64,000 bases of DNA, from NCBI GenBank assembly GCA_964451325.1, contig CAYVHO010000002.1:1-64000 (forward strand). The letters are read 5' to 3'. Positions within the stretch are counted from its first letter, which is position 1. Each line of letters begins with the position of its first letter. Positions 44,349 through 53,606 of this stretch are shown piece after piece. The position numbers and the translations under genes were made by a program. Below the pieces are notes generated by a model. The model saw only the letters and a program-made list of their open reading frames with translations. It did no database searches and had not been told where the DNA came from. This stretch comes from JAADHI01 sp964451325. GTDB lineage: Bacteria; Nitrospirota; Nitrospiria; SBBL01; JAADHI01.

Positions 44349-45425
44349 GTGTTTGTTGATCTGGAGACCTCCTTCCTCAACAAGCTGAAGGAGGTCGAAA
44401 AAAAGTACAGTGAGCTTACACAAAAGCTTTCTGACCCTAAAATCCTCTCTAATGCAACGGAACAAATCCGCATCGCAAAGGAACGAGCAGAACACGACGA
44501 AACCATCGAGTTTTACGAGACCTATAAAACACTCAAAGGCGAAATTGCAGATGCAGATGAAATGCGTCAAGACGAGGATGCCGATCTCGATTTTAAAGCA
44601 CTCGCTGAAGCAGAATGGCAGGAGCTCACAGAAAAACAAGAAAAAATCATTGTCGCCCTTAAATCACTTCTGCGTCCCAAAAGCCCTTACGAAAACCGAA
44701 ACCTTTTTCTTGAAATCCGTGCAGGCACGGGTGGAGATGAAGCGGCGCTTTTTGTGGGAGATCTGATGCGTATGTATACAAAATACGCTGAGCTTCAGGC
44801 CTGGAAAGCCGAAATCATCAATACCAGTGAAACCGGGATCGGTGGGTTTAAAGAAGTCATCCTTTCAGTTATCGGGAAAGGAGCTTATCGACACCTGCAA
44901 TATGAAAGCGGGGTGCATCGTGTGCAACGTGTGCCAAAAACCGAAGCGAGCGGTCGTGTGCATACCTCAACCGTCACGGTTGCCGTGATTGTCGAAGCCG
45001 AAGAAGTGGATGTGCAAATCAACCAGGCCGATCTGCGCGTCGATACCTACTGCGCCTCAGGTCCCGGGGGACAGGGTGTCAATACAACTTACTCTGCCGT
45101 TCGTATCACACACATGCCGACTGGTGTTGTCGTGACCTGTCAGGATGAACGCTCTCAAATCAAAAATAAGGCCCGCGCCATGCGTGTTCTGCGTTCACGG
45201 ATTTTAGAGGAAGAAATGGAACGTCAAAACGCAGAAATTGCAAAAGATCGTCGCTCAAAAGTCGGCACAGGGGGCCGAAGTGAAAAAATCCGCACCTATA
45301 ATTTTAAGGAAAACCGGGTGACCGATCACCGGATTAATCTCTCTCTCTATCAACTCGAAAAAATACTTGAGGGCGAAATCGATCCCATGATTGATGCCGT
45401 GGTTGCCGAAGGAGAGATGGTCTAA
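44349..45425 (+). CDS. prfA: Peptide chain release factor 1
   Basis: Reads UAA and UAG. GPGGQGVNTT (GGQ) is present near residue 240, and RVPKTEASGRVHTS contains the stop-codon-reading loop, here PKT where E. coli has PAT. 358 residues, typical. GTG start at 44349. Its last base pair overlaps prmC (TAATG), the methyltransferase that modifies its GGQ glutamine. Confidence 0.96.
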   Translation: MFVDLETSFLNKLKEVEKKYSELTQKLSDPKILSNATEQIRIAKERAEHDETIEFYETYKTLKGEIADADEMRQDEDADLDFKALAEAEWQELTEKQEKIIVALKSLLRPKSPYENRNLFLEIRAGTGGDEAALFVGDLMRMYTKYAELQAWKAEIINTSETGIGGFKEVILSVIGKGAYRHLQYESGVHRVQRVPKTEASGRVHTSTVTVAVIVEAEEVDVQINQADLRVDTYCASGPGGQGVNTTYSAVRITHMPTGVVVTCQDERSQIKNKARAMRVLRSRILEEEMERQNAEIAKDRRSKVGTGGRSEKIRTYNFKENRVTDHRINLSLYQLEKILEGEIDPMIDAVVAEGEMV

Positions 45426-46369
45426 TGCAGACTGTAGCTTCTCAAGCGAAGCTTAGCTCTGTTTCTGACTTACTAGAAAGAGGTACGGCCCTCCTTGAAT
45501 CGTATCAAATTGACGTGCCCCGACTGGAAGCCCAACATTTGCTTGCCGCCCGACGGGGCTGTGACCGACTGAAACTCTTTCTGGATGCTGAAAAACACGT
45601 TTCAAATGATTGCCGCCTAGGGTTTCTGGAGGATATCTCACGCCGCGCGACCCACGAACCGCTTCAGTACATTACAGGCGAAGTCGAATTTTATGGCCTG
45701 CCCTTTTGTGTTTCCTCGGGTGTTTTTATTCCCCGCCCCGAAACCGAACTCATTGTTGAAGAAGCGCTGAATCTCGCTGTACCGCCTGCAAAAATATTAG
45801 ATCTTTGCACCGGCAGTGGCGCACTGGCTGTCGCCCTGGCTGTTTCGTTTAAAGGTGCGACTGTCATGGCCACCGAGTTATCGGAAGATGCCCTGACGAT
45901 TGCACAACAGAACGCCGAAAAAAATCACTGTTCAGCGCAGATTACATTTTTATTAGGTGATCTGCTTGATCCCCTCAGAAAAACGGACATAAATGCCACA
46001 AAATTTGATTTGATCGTTTCAAATCCACCCTATATTTCAGAAGCAGATCGGACAACACTTCCACCCGAAGTGCGTGATTACGAACCCGCTTTGGCTTTGT
46101 TTGCTGAAGATGAGGGCCGTGCCTTTTATCGTCGTATTTTGCTGGAAGCCCCAGATTTTTTGAATGATGAAGGCATGATCCTGCTGGAGGTGGGTCATGA
46201 TCAGTCTGAATGGTTGCGTCAGTTTATTGAAAATGAAATGAATACATTTGGAAAAAAGCCAACACTTTCTTTTATTTTGGATTGGGCAGGTATTGAACGC
46301 ATCGCTTGCATTACTTTTGATGCAGATCCCTTGCAGGGAGCTACAATACAGGGGACCGCAAATGGATAA
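45425..46369 (+). CDS. prmC: Release factor glutamine methyltransferase PrmC
   Basis: N5-methylates the glutamine of GGQ in RF1 and RF2. Motif I ILDLCTGSGALAVALA near residue 120 and motif IV SNPPYI near residue 200 (glutamine binding) are intact, with an N-terminal helical domain and the linker IPRPETE. Coupled to prfA by TAATG. Confidence 0.95.
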   Translation: MQTVASQAKLSSVSDLLERGTALLESYQIDVPRLEAQHLLAARRGCDRLKLFLDAEKHVSNDCRLGFLEDISRRATHEPLQYITGEVEFYGLPFCVSSGVFIPRPETELIVEEALNLAVPPAKILDLCTGSGALAVALAVSFKGATVMATELSEDALTIAQQNAEKNHCSAQITFLLGDLLDPLRKTDINATKFDLIVSNPPYISEADRTTLPPEVRDYEPALALFAEDEGRAFYRRILLEAPDFLNDEGMILLEVGHDQSEWLRQFIENEMNTFGKKPTLSFILDWAGIERIACITFDADPLQGATIQGTANG

Positions 46370-47618
46370 AATGCTCATTCAGGGCGGTGTTGCGCTCTCA
46401 GGCGAAGTGACCATCAGTGGGGCAAAAAACTCGGCCCTGCCCATCCTTGCCGCCACCCTGCTTTCACCCGAAAACCATCGACTCAAAAATGTGCCACATT
46501 TAGGCGATATCACGACGCTTAAACGTCTGCTCGAAAAAATCGGGGCTAAGATTTCAGAGCGTGGCGACGATTGTGACATTCAGGTCAAAAATATTGAAAA
46601 CAACGAAGCACCCTATTCCTGGGTCAAAACCATGCGGGCCACGATTCTTGTTTTGGGCCCCTTACTTGCGCGTTGTGGTGAAGCCCATGTTTCACTGCCC
46701 GGAGGTTGTGCCATTGGTGCACGTCCCATTCAGTTACATCTTATGGGACTTGAAAAAATGGGTGCTGAAATTAAGATCGAACACGGCATCATTCATGCCA
46801 AGGCCGAAAAACTTAGGGGTGCAGCCATCTATCTTGAAACCCCAACAGTCACCGGCACCGAAACACTCATGATGGCAGCAAGCTTGGCAGAAGGCACGAC
46901 GACAATTGAAAATGCGGCCTGTGAGCCGGAAATTACGGATTTGGCCCATTTCCTCAATCACTGCGGCGCGCAGATTATCGGTGCAGGTACAGACCACATT
47001 GTGATTAACGGCGTCTCGGCTTTGTGTGGGGCTTCTTATGAAATTATGCCGGATCGCATTGAGGCAGGCACCTTTATGCTGGCTGCGGCAGTGACCCGAG
47101 GTGATGTCACGCTTAAAAAATGTTGCCCGACCGACATGGTGAGCATCATCGAAACACTGCGCGCCACAGGTTCAGACATTGAAGTCGAAAAAGACACACT
47201 TCGTGTGATTGGAAGAGAAATCCACGCCGTCGATCTCAAAACATTGCCCTATCCCGGATTGCCTACGGATATGCAAGCCCAGTTTATGGCCTTAATGAGT
47301 GTTTCAGACGGCACATCGGTGATTACAGAAACCATTTTTGAGTCGCGTTTTAATCACTGTGCGGAGCTCCGGCGTATGGGCGCGCAAATCAAAGTTGAAG
47401 GCAATCACGCCATGATTAAAGGGGTGCCCACCCTTTCAGGCGCACCCATCATGGCCTCTGATTTACGGGCCAGTGCCTCTCTCATTTTGGCTGGCCTTGT
47501 TGCAGAAGGCGAGACAGAAATCCGACGAATTTACCATCTCGACCGAGGCTACGAAGATATCGAACAAAAGCTCACAAACCTGGGTGCAAAAATTCAACGG
47601 GTGAAAGGGAGCGCGTAA
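46362..47618 (+). CDS. murA: UDP-N-acetylglucosamine 1-carboxyvinyltransferase
   Basis: First committed step of peptidoglycan synthesis (enolpyruvyl transfer from PEP). The start at 46362 follows GGGGA and overlaps prmC by eight bases. It contains SGAKNSALPILAATLL and the catalytic loop GGCAIGARPIQLH with C116, the residue attacked by fosfomycin. 418 residues, usual. murA next to hisG is common in proteobacteria. Confidence 0.97.
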   Translation: MDKMLIQGGVALSGEVTISGAKNSALPILAATLLSPENHRLKNVPHLGDITTLKRLLEKIGAKISERGDDCDIQVKNIENNEAPYSWVKTMRATILVLGPLLARCGEAHVSLPGGCAIGARPIQLHLMGLEKMGAEIKIEHGIIHAKAEKLRGAAIYLETPTVTGTETLMMAASLAEGTTTIENAACEPEITDLAHFLNHCGAQIIGAGTDHIVINGVSALCGASYEIMPDRIEAGTFMLAAAVTRGDVTLKKCCPTDMVSIIETLRATGSDIEVEKDTLRVIGREIHAVDLKTLPYPGLPTDMQAQFMALMSVSDGTSVITETIFESRFNHCAELRRMGAQIKVEGNHAMIKGVPTLSGAPIMASDLRASASLILAGLVAEGETEIRRIYHLDRGYEDIEQKLTNLGAKIQRVKGSA

Positions 47619-48287
47619 ATGTCGAAACCCTTGGTCATGGCCCTTGCAAAAGGACGTCTGATGGAGCTTGCTATGACGTTTTTTAAGCAGATCGGCATTG
47701 AATCCCCTGAGCTGCATTCCGGCAGCCGAAAACTCATGTTTGATGTGCCAGGGAAAAACATCAAAATTTTATTGGTGCGTGCCGTGGACGTTGCGACCTA
47801 TGTTGAACATGGGGCCGCAGACATTGGCATCGCCGGAAAAGATTTATTGATGGAACAAATGTGTGACGTGTATGAACCCATTGATTTGGGTTTTGGAGGA
47901 TGCAAAATTATTCTGGCTGAACCTGTACCGCAAAATGGCGAAAAATCAGCACCACCTTCCTATTCAAAACGCCGTATTGCGACAAAATACCCCAACATCA
48001 CAGAACATTATTTTTCTGAAAAAGGCATCCCCATCGAAATTATAAAACTCTACGGTTCAATTGAACTCGCCCCTTTAGTGGGTTTGGCCGATCAAATTGT
48101 GGATCTCACCTCCACCGGCGCAACCCTGAAAGCAAACAACTTACGCATCGTAGATGATATTGCAGCATGCACGGCCCGCGTCATCGTCAATCGGGCCAGC
48201 CTCAAACTCAAATATCCCGAAGTCAAAAAAATTATTGACGACATCAAAGGGGTGTTACAGCGAGAAGTCCTTGATGAAAAAAATTGA
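47619..48287 (+). CDS. hisG: ATP phosphoribosyltransferase, short form
   Basis: First step of histidine synthesis. The 222-residue protein lacks the C-terminal regulatory ACT-like domain of the 290-residue form; it has ALAKGRLMELA and GIAGKDLL at the start and the PRPP loop DLTSTGATLKAN. Short forms normally need HisZ as partner, and hisZ is not in this window. It starts directly after the murA stop and its end overlaps the DNA methyltransferase gene by 14 bases. Confidence 0.95.
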   Translation: MSKPLVMALAKGRLMELAMTFFKQIGIESPELHSGSRKLMFDVPGKNIKILLVRAVDVATYVEHGAADIGIAGKDLLMEQMCDVYEPIDLGFGGCKIILAEPVPQNGEKSAPPSYSKRRIATKYPNITEHYFSEKGIPIEIIKLYGSIELAPLVGLADQIVDLTSTGATLKANNLRIVDDIAACTARVIVNRASLKLKYPEVKKIIDDIKGVLQREVLDEKN

Positions 48288-49128
48288 AGCCCGGATAGAA
48301 GAAGGGGATTGTTTAGAGGTTCTCGAGCTAAGCCCCGATGATTCGTTTGATTTGATTGTCACCTCCCCACCTTATGTCGATAGCAGAGCCGATACTTATG
48401 GTGGAATCAAACCTTCTGAGTATGTCGCATGGTTTTTGAAGCGAACAGAAGTGTTTGCCAGAGTGCTTAAACCCACAGGGACTTTTATCTTAAACATTAA
48501 AGAGCGTGTGGTGAATGGAGAACGCAGTACCTATGTGTTAGAGCTGATTCTTGCAATGAAGAAACAGGGCTGGCTGTGGACAGAAGAATTCATTTGGCAC
48601 AAAAAGAATTGTCATCCGGGTAAATGGCCTAATCGTTTTCGTGACGCTTGGGAGCGCTGTCTGCAATTTAACCTTAATAAAAAGTTTAAAATGAACCAGA
48701 AAAATGTCATGGTTCCCATGGGAGATTGGGCCAAAACGAGATTGAAGACCCTGGGTAAAAATGATGTTGTTCGATTTGACTCACAGGTAAAAAGCGGATT
48801 TGGAAAAAATATATCAAATTGGGTCGGTCGTGACATGGCTTACCCTTCTAATGTCCTGCATATGGCGACAGAGACCGGGAACAAAAACCACAGTGCAACA
48901 TTCCCCAAATCCTTGCCAGAATGGTTTATCAAATTATTTACGGATGAGGAGGATTGGGTGCTGGATCCTTTTGTGGGTTCCGGAACGACATGCGAAGTTG
49001 CACAAAAACTCAAGCGGAACTCCGTCGGAATAGAGATACTCCCGGAGTATGTGAATTTGGCAAAATCCAAAGTCACAGCGTGTGAATATATGCTTCTTGA
49101 AGAACAGGCAAAATATGAAACGCATTGA
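48274..49128 (+). CDS. Type II DNA methyltransferase (beta class, likely N4-cytosine)
   Basis: 284 residues. Motif IV TSPPY (residues 30-34) precedes motif I DPFVGSGTT (about 235), the beta-class order. SPPY rather than DPPY favours N4-cytosine methylation, though N6-adenine is possible. The start at 48274 (GAGAAG upstream) lies inside the end of hisG. It is paired with the restriction enzyme downstream (14-base overlap) and protects host DNA from it. Both genes are lower in GC than the his genes around them and interrupt the operon. Confidence 0.93.
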   Translation: MKKIEARIEEGDCLEVLELSPDDSFDLIVTSPPYVDSRADTYGGIKPSEYVAWFLKRTEVFARVLKPTGTFILNIKERVVNGERSTYVLELILAMKKQGWLWTEEFIWHKKNCHPGKWPNRFRDAWERCLQFNLNKKFKMNQKNVMVPMGDWAKTRLKTLGKNDVVRFDSQVKSGFGKNISNWVGRDMAYPSNVLHMATETGNKNHSATFPKSLPEWFIKLFTDEEDWVLDPFVGSGTTCEVAQKLKRNSVGIEILPEYVNLAKSKVTACEYMLLEEQAKYETH

Positions 49129-49852
49129 CAGCAGCCAAATTGAGCACTTTATTGAATCTAACATCAAAGATTATCATGAAAAAATTCTTCAAAAATTACT
49201 GAAACTTAAGTTAAAAAATGTTCTAAGGCGTAAAAATCCATATTTGTTTAGGGTAAAAGCTCTGGACACTTCTCAAGAACTGATCAAATCAATCATTGAT
49301 GCACATCTTTCTTCTCAGGAAGAAAGTGTTTTTGGTGCATTTCTTGAGCAGCTTGCCATTTTTATTTGTGAAGAGACTTATGGCGGTCGCAAGTCATCAA
49401 CGGAAGGCATTGATTTAGAATTTGAGAGAGATTCGCTCCGCTACATTGTTTCAATCAAATCCGGGCCAAGTTGGGGAAATAGTAGCCAAATTGCAAAAAT
49501 GAAAGATTATTTTAAAAAAGCAAAAAGAGTCTTGAGTACAAACACATCCAGAATTAATATGGTCGCCGTCAATGGATGCTGCTATGGGAAAGACGACAAG
49601 CCTGATAAGGGTGACTATCTGAAGTTATGCGGCCAACGTTTTTGGTCGTTTATCTCAGGGGATGACGCTTTATTTACAGGCTTAATCAAACCATTAGGGA
49701 TACGCGCAAAACAACGCAATGAAATGTTTCAGGAAGAATATGCCAAAGTGATTAACCGCTTTACTTATGAATTTTCATCGCAATATTGTCGTCCTTCCGG
49801 GGAAATTGACTGGGAAAAACTTGTGATATTTAATTCTGGAAAAAAGAACTAA
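49115..49852 (+). CDS. Type II restriction endonuclease, PmeII/EcoO109I-like
   Basis: 245 residues. The block SSTEGIDLEF...YIVSIKSGPSWGNSSQ (residues 94-125) matches the nuclease core of the PmeII/EcoO109I group: an acidic D100 and then S-I-K115, a PD-(D/E)xK variant in which the second acidic position is serine. The remaining acid may come from E102 or elsewhere. The recognition site cannot be read from the sequence. It overlaps the methyltransferase by 14 bases, an arrangement that couples the two products. Confidence 0.8.
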   Translation: MKRIDSSQIEHFIESNIKDYHEKILQKLLKLKLKNVLRRKNPYLFRVKALDTSQELIKSIIDAHLSSQEESVFGAFLEQLAIFICEETYGGRKSSTEGIDLEFERDSLRYIVSIKSGPSWGNSSQIAKMKDYFKKAKRVLSTNTSRINMVAVNGCCYGKDDKPDKGDYLKLCGQRFWSFISGDDALFTGLIKPLGIRAKQRNEMFQEEYAKVINRFTYEFSSQYCRPSGEIDWEKLVIFNSGKKN

Positions 49853-49867
49853 GGAGCCCTTAAGATC

Positions 49868-51160
49868 GTGAAGACCTTTCACTTTGAGGATAGACGTTTT
49901 CAGTCGGCTTATAAAAAGCTGGTCAATCGCCTGAGTCTGAGCAATGACCGTTTAGATGCGCTTGTTCAGGGCATCTTGAAAGATGTGCAAAAGCGCGGTG
50001 ATCGTGCCGTCATTGAATATACCGACCAATTCGATCATCTTAAATTGAAACCTTCTGAGCTGCGTGTGACAGAAGAAGAAATCAAAGCCGCTTATACCGA
50101 GGCCGACAAAAAAGTCATCGACAGCCTCAAGTTCGCCGCGGATCGCATCACTCAATTTCACACAAAACAAAAACAGGAAAGCTGGTTTACACGCGAAAAA
50201 GGGGTTTATTTGGCCCAACGCGTACACCCACTCGAAACCGTTGGTTTGTACGTTCCCGGTGGCAAGGCCGCCTATCCTTCTTCAGTCTTGATGAATGCCA
50301 TTCCCGCGACCGTTGCGGGTGTACCACGACTGGTTATGACAACCCCCATGCCCAAAGGCCATTGCAATCCTTATATTTTGATTGCAGCGGATTTAGTGGG
50401 TGTGCATGAAATCTATCGTGTCGGCGGTGTGCAAGCCATTGCAGCCCTGGCCTACGGCACAAATAACATTCCAAAGGTTGATAAAATCGTGGGGCCAGGA
50501 AACAAATACGTTGCTGCCGCAAAACGACTGGTTTATGGGCAGGTCGATATCGACATGATCGCCGGGCCAAGTGAGCTGCTCATTATCGCCGACGAGAAGG
50601 CCAACCCCGCCTATCTCGCCTCTGATTTAATTTCACAGGCCGAACATGATGAAGAAGCGCTTGTGATCTTTTTATCCACTTCTGCGGACTTAGTTGAAAC
50701 CGTCAAAGAAAAAATGGCCGTCCAGCTCAAAAAACTGCCCCGTAAAAAAATCGCACAGACGGCTTTAAAAAAAAGCGGCATGGCTTTTGTCGTGCCTGAT
50801 TTGGAAACGGCTGCAAAAATGTCAAACGCCATCGCCCCAGAACATCTTTCTGTTTTTACAGAAAAGCCTTTCCAATTGTTGAAAAAACTGACACATGCCG
50901 GGTCGATCTTTTTAGGAGAAGATACGCCACAATCTTTGGGGGATTATATTGCAGGCCCCAATCACGTCTTGCCGACGGGTGGCACCGCGCGCTTTTTCTC
51001 GCCGCTTTCTGTAGATGATTATGTCAAAAAAAGCAGTGTTATTTCTTACACCCGCACCGCACTGAAACGCGACGGCGAGCACCTCATCCGCATTGCCGAG
51101 GTGGAAAGTCTAACCGCACACGCCAACATGGTGAGAATCAGGCTTGAAAACAATGCGTAA
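49868..51160 (+). CDS. hisD: Histidinol dehydrogenase
   Basis: Last two oxidations of histidine synthesis, zinc-dependent. The 430-residue protein carries GLYVPGGKAAYPSSVLM, VDKIVGPGNKYVAAAKRLV, AGPSELLIIAD, ISQAEHDEEA (zinc and base) and the C-terminal GPNHVLPTGGTARF. GTG start at 49868 with AAGGAG upstream. It begins 15 bases after the restriction gene, so the his transcript probably continues through the restriction-modification pair. Confidence 0.97.
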   Translation: MKTFHFEDRRFQSAYKKLVNRLSLSNDRLDALVQGILKDVQKRGDRAVIEYTDQFDHLKLKPSELRVTEEEIKAAYTEADKKVIDSLKFAADRITQFHTKQKQESWFTREKGVYLAQRVHPLETVGLYVPGGKAAYPSSVLMNAIPATVAGVPRLVMTTPMPKGHCNPYILIAADLVGVHEIYRVGGVQAIAALAYGTNNIPKVDKIVGPGNKYVAAAKRLVYGQVDIDMIAGPSELLIIADEKANPAYLASDLISQAEHDEEALVIFLSTSADLVETVKEKMAVQLKKLPRKKIAQTALKKSGMAFVVPDLETAAKMSNAIAPEHLSVFTEKPFQLLKKLTHAGSIFLGEDTPQSLGDYIAGPNHVLPTGGTARFFSPLSVDDYVKKSSVISYTRTALKRDGEHLIRIAEVESLTAHANMVRIRLENNA

Positions 51161-51737
51161 AGCAACTGTTTCGCGAAAGACAAAAGAAACCGAAATCACC
51201 GTCGCCATCAATTTAGACGGTAGGGGAAATTACAAAATTGACACGCCCTTTCCATTTTTAACGCACATGCTCTCGGCCTTTTCAAAACACGGTTTTTTTG
51301 ATGTGGAAATTACGGCCAAAGGCGATATCGAAATTGACGAACATCACACCGTCGAAGATTTGGGCATTGTCATTGGGGAAGTGCTTGCAAAAGCCTGGGG
51401 CGATAAATCAGGCATTCGCCGTTTTGGAACGGCTCTGATCCCCTTGGATGAAGCACTTTCAGAAGTCACCGTGGATCTGTCTGGACGGCCTTTTCTTGTT
51501 TACAATGTTAAAAATGCGCGAAAAAAGATTAAAGATTTTGACTGTGGCTTAATCGAACATTTTTTCCGCTCTTTGGTGGATCAGTGTAAGATTAACCTCC
51601 ACATTAACCTGCGCTACGGGAAAGACCAGCACCATATCCTCGAAACTATTTTTAAAGCCTTTGGACGCGCATTGGATCAAGCAACTCAAATCGATCCGAG
51701 ACAATCAGGCGTGGCCTCAACAAAGGGCAGTCTTTGA
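51153..51737 (+). CDS. hisB: Imidazoleglycerol-phosphate dehydratase
   Basis: Monofunctional HisB of 194 residues (no N-terminal phosphatase domain). Manganese-binding motifs DEHHTVEDLGI and DQHHILE are both present, with EHFFRSL. ATG at 51153 overlaps the hisD stop by eight bases. Confidence 0.96.
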   Translation: MRKATVSRKTKETEITVAINLDGRGNYKIDTPFPFLTHMLSAFSKHGFFDVEITAKGDIEIDEHHTVEDLGIVIGEVLAKAWGDKSGIRRFGTALIPLDEALSEVTVDLSGRPFLVYNVKNARKKIKDFDCGLIEHFFRSLVDQCKINLHINLRYGKDQHHILETIFKAFGRALDQATQIDPRQSGVASTKGSL

Positions 51738-52339
51738 AAATCGTCATTGTCGATTACGGCTCTGGCAATCTCAGAAGTGTGCAACGCAGCTTTGAACGTG
51801 CTGGGTTTTCATCACAAATTACCCGTGATCCCAACGTGGTTTTTGAAGCGACTCACCTCGTTGTGCCGGGTGTCGGGGCCTTTTCAGATTGCATGGACAA
51901 TCTTAAAAAATTGGGATTATTGTCGCCCATCAAAGCATTTATTCAAGCCGACAAACCCTACCTTGGCATGTGTCTTGGTTTGCAGGTGCTCTTTTCAGAA
52001 GGCACAGAGTTTGGCTCAAAACCGGGACTGGGCATCCTACCGGGCCAGGTCATTCGTTTTCCCAAAAATGAACTGAAAGTCCCTCATATGGGTTGGAACC
52101 AAATCCAGATTCAAAAAGAAATCCCCCACCTCAAAGGAATCCCAAATGGCGCTTATTTCTATTTTGTGCATTCCTTCTACGGCACACCGGAGGATAAAAC
52201 ATGCATCGCAACAACAACAGATTATGGCGTACAATTCCCTTCCGCCGTCGCGCAAGGCCGCCTGTTCGCCTGCCAATTTCATCCTGAAAAAAGCCAAGAG
52301 ATGGGACGAAAATTGCTTAAAAACTTTGCAAATCTATAA
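51734..52339 (+). CDS. hisH: Imidazole glycerol phosphate synthase, glutaminase subunit
   Basis: Class I glutamine amidotransferase feeding ammonia to HisF. Catalytic cysteine C80 in YLGMCLGLQVLF, with His/Glu in CQFHPEKSQ. 201 residues. TTG start overlapping the hisB stop (TTGA). Confidence 0.96.
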   Translation: MKIVIVDYGSGNLRSVQRSFERAGFSSQITRDPNVVFEATHLVVPGVGAFSDCMDNLKKLGLLSPIKAFIQADKPYLGMCLGLQVLFSEGTEFGSKPGLGILPGQVIRFPKNELKVPHMGWNQIQIQKEIPHLKGIPNGAYFYFVHSFYGTPEDKTCIATTTDYGVQFPSAVAQGRLFACQFHPEKSQEMGRKLLKNFANL

Positions 52340-52399
52340 GGTGTAAAAAAACAAAGTAATTTTTACCAGCAATTGAGACTTGAAACATTAAGGGCCTTG

Positions 52400-52645
52400 A
52401 TGTTTGAATACACTTCTTATTTTGAAAATGATGTGCTTTCAAAGCCGCCCTACATCAACAAGACTTGGTGTGAAAGCGTTGTAACTGCAAGATATTTTGT
52501 TCAGGAACAGCCGGATGGTCGATTTCGGTTTTGGGGCCAAATCTCGGAATACTCGAATCGCTATCTGAGAGTCGTGACCCTTTTCGATCAAAAGACGATT
52601 CACAATGCGTTTTTTGATCGGAGGTTTAAGGAGACAAAAAAATGA
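52400..52645 (+). CDS. Small protein paired with DUF2283 (toxin-antitoxin-like)
   Basis: ATG at 52400 has AAGG eight bases before it and gives 81 residues: MFEYTSYFENDVLSKPPY, then CESVVTARYFVQEQPDGRFR and RYLRVVTLFDQKTIHNAFFD. I know this kind of protein as a frequent upstream neighbour of DUF2283 genes, where it resembles DUF4258-type putative toxins. Activity is unproven. It overlaps the DUF2283 gene by four bases (ATGA). The pair sits inside the his operon. Confidence 0.7.
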   Translation: MFEYTSYFENDVLSKPPYINKTWCESVVTARYFVQEQPDGRFRFWGQISEYSNRYLRVVTLFDQKTIHNAFFDRRFKETKK

Positions 52646-52854
52646 GATTGAGTTATCACAAAGAAACGGATTCCTTGTATATCCATTTAGTTGAACGACC
52701 GGGGGTGGAAACAGAAGAGGTCGCTGAGGGTGTTGTCATCGATTTTGACGCGGATGGGAAACCCGTTGGAATCGATATTGAGCACGCAACAAATGTAATC
52801 GATTTGACAAAACTCGATACGGAGTCATTGCCCCTTAAAGGAAAAGCCGCTTGA
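52642..52854 (+). CDS. DUF2283 protein (antitoxin-like)
   Basis: 70 residues, typical DUF2283: RLSYHKETDSLYIHL...VVIDFDADGKPVGIDIEHA. These small beta-rich proteins are usually found next to a small partner as here and are suspected antitoxins. It has no DNA-binding motif that I can see. The ATG overlaps the upstream stop. Confidence 0.85.
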   Translation: MRLSYHKETDSLYIHLVERPGVETEEVAEGVVIDFDADGKPVGIDIEHATNVIDLTKLDTESLPLKGKAA

Positions 52855-52878
52855 ATATTTTACGAGGGGACAAATAAA

Positions 52879-53604
52879 GTGATTTTAATTCCAGCCATTG
52901 ATATGAAAGGCGGTCGTTGTGTGCGTCTGGTCAAAGGAGATCTCAATGCTGAGACGGTCTATTCCGACGATCCGGCTGAAATGGCACAACGTTGGGTCAA
53001 AGAAGGCGGTGAACGTCTGCACTTGGTTGATCTTGACGGTGCGGTAGCAGGCAAAGCCGTGCATTTCCCCATTATCGAAAAAATTGTGCAGTCGGTACCG
53101 ATCCCCGTTCAAATCGGGGGGGGAATTCGCACGCTGGCACAAATCGAATCCTACCTTGCGACAGGCATCGCATCTGTTATTTTAGGCACCATCGCCTTGA
53201 AAAACCCTACACTTTTGAAAGAAGCCTGTGAAAAATTTCCCGGAAAAATTTTTGTGGGTCTGGATTCAAGAAAAGGGAAAGTAGCCGTACAAGGCTGGCT
53301 AGAAGAATCCGACGAAACAGTCACCGAGATGGCCATAAAAATGGAAGCCGTCGGTGTGGCTTCTCTCATTTTGACCGATATCGAAAAGGACGGTATGCTG
53401 GAAGGGCCGAATTTTGCGTTGATGGAAGAAGTTTCACAGGCCGTAAAAATTCCCCTCATCGCATCCGGCGGGGTAAGCACTTTAGCGCAAATTCAAAAGC
53501 TTGCAAGGATTCCCGGTGTGGAATCTGCCATCATCGGAAAAGCTTTATACGAAGATCAGATTTCCCTGTCCGAAGCCATCGACGCAACAAAAGGATGCAC
53601 TTAA
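52879..53604 (+). CDS. hisA: ProFAR isomerase (phosphoribosylformimino-AICAR-P isomerase)
   Basis: TIM barrel of 241 residues. Catalytic aspartates are D8 in IPAIDMKGGRCV and the one in ILTDIEKDGML; phosphate loops are GGGIRTL and ASGGVSTL. GTG start with GAGGGG upstream. It follows the DUF2283 gene by 24 bases. Confidence 0.96.
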   Translation: MILIPAIDMKGGRCVRLVKGDLNAETVYSDDPAEMAQRWVKEGGERLHLVDLDGAVAGKAVHFPIIEKIVQSVPIPVQIGGGIRTLAQIESYLATGIASVILGTIALKNPTLLKEACEKFPGKIFVGLDSRKGKVAVQGWLEESDETVTEMAIKMEAVGVASLILTDIEKDGMLEGPNFALMEEVSQAVKIPLIASGGVSTLAQIQKLARIPGVESAIIGKALYEDQISLSEAIDATKGCT

Positions 53605-53606
53605 AG

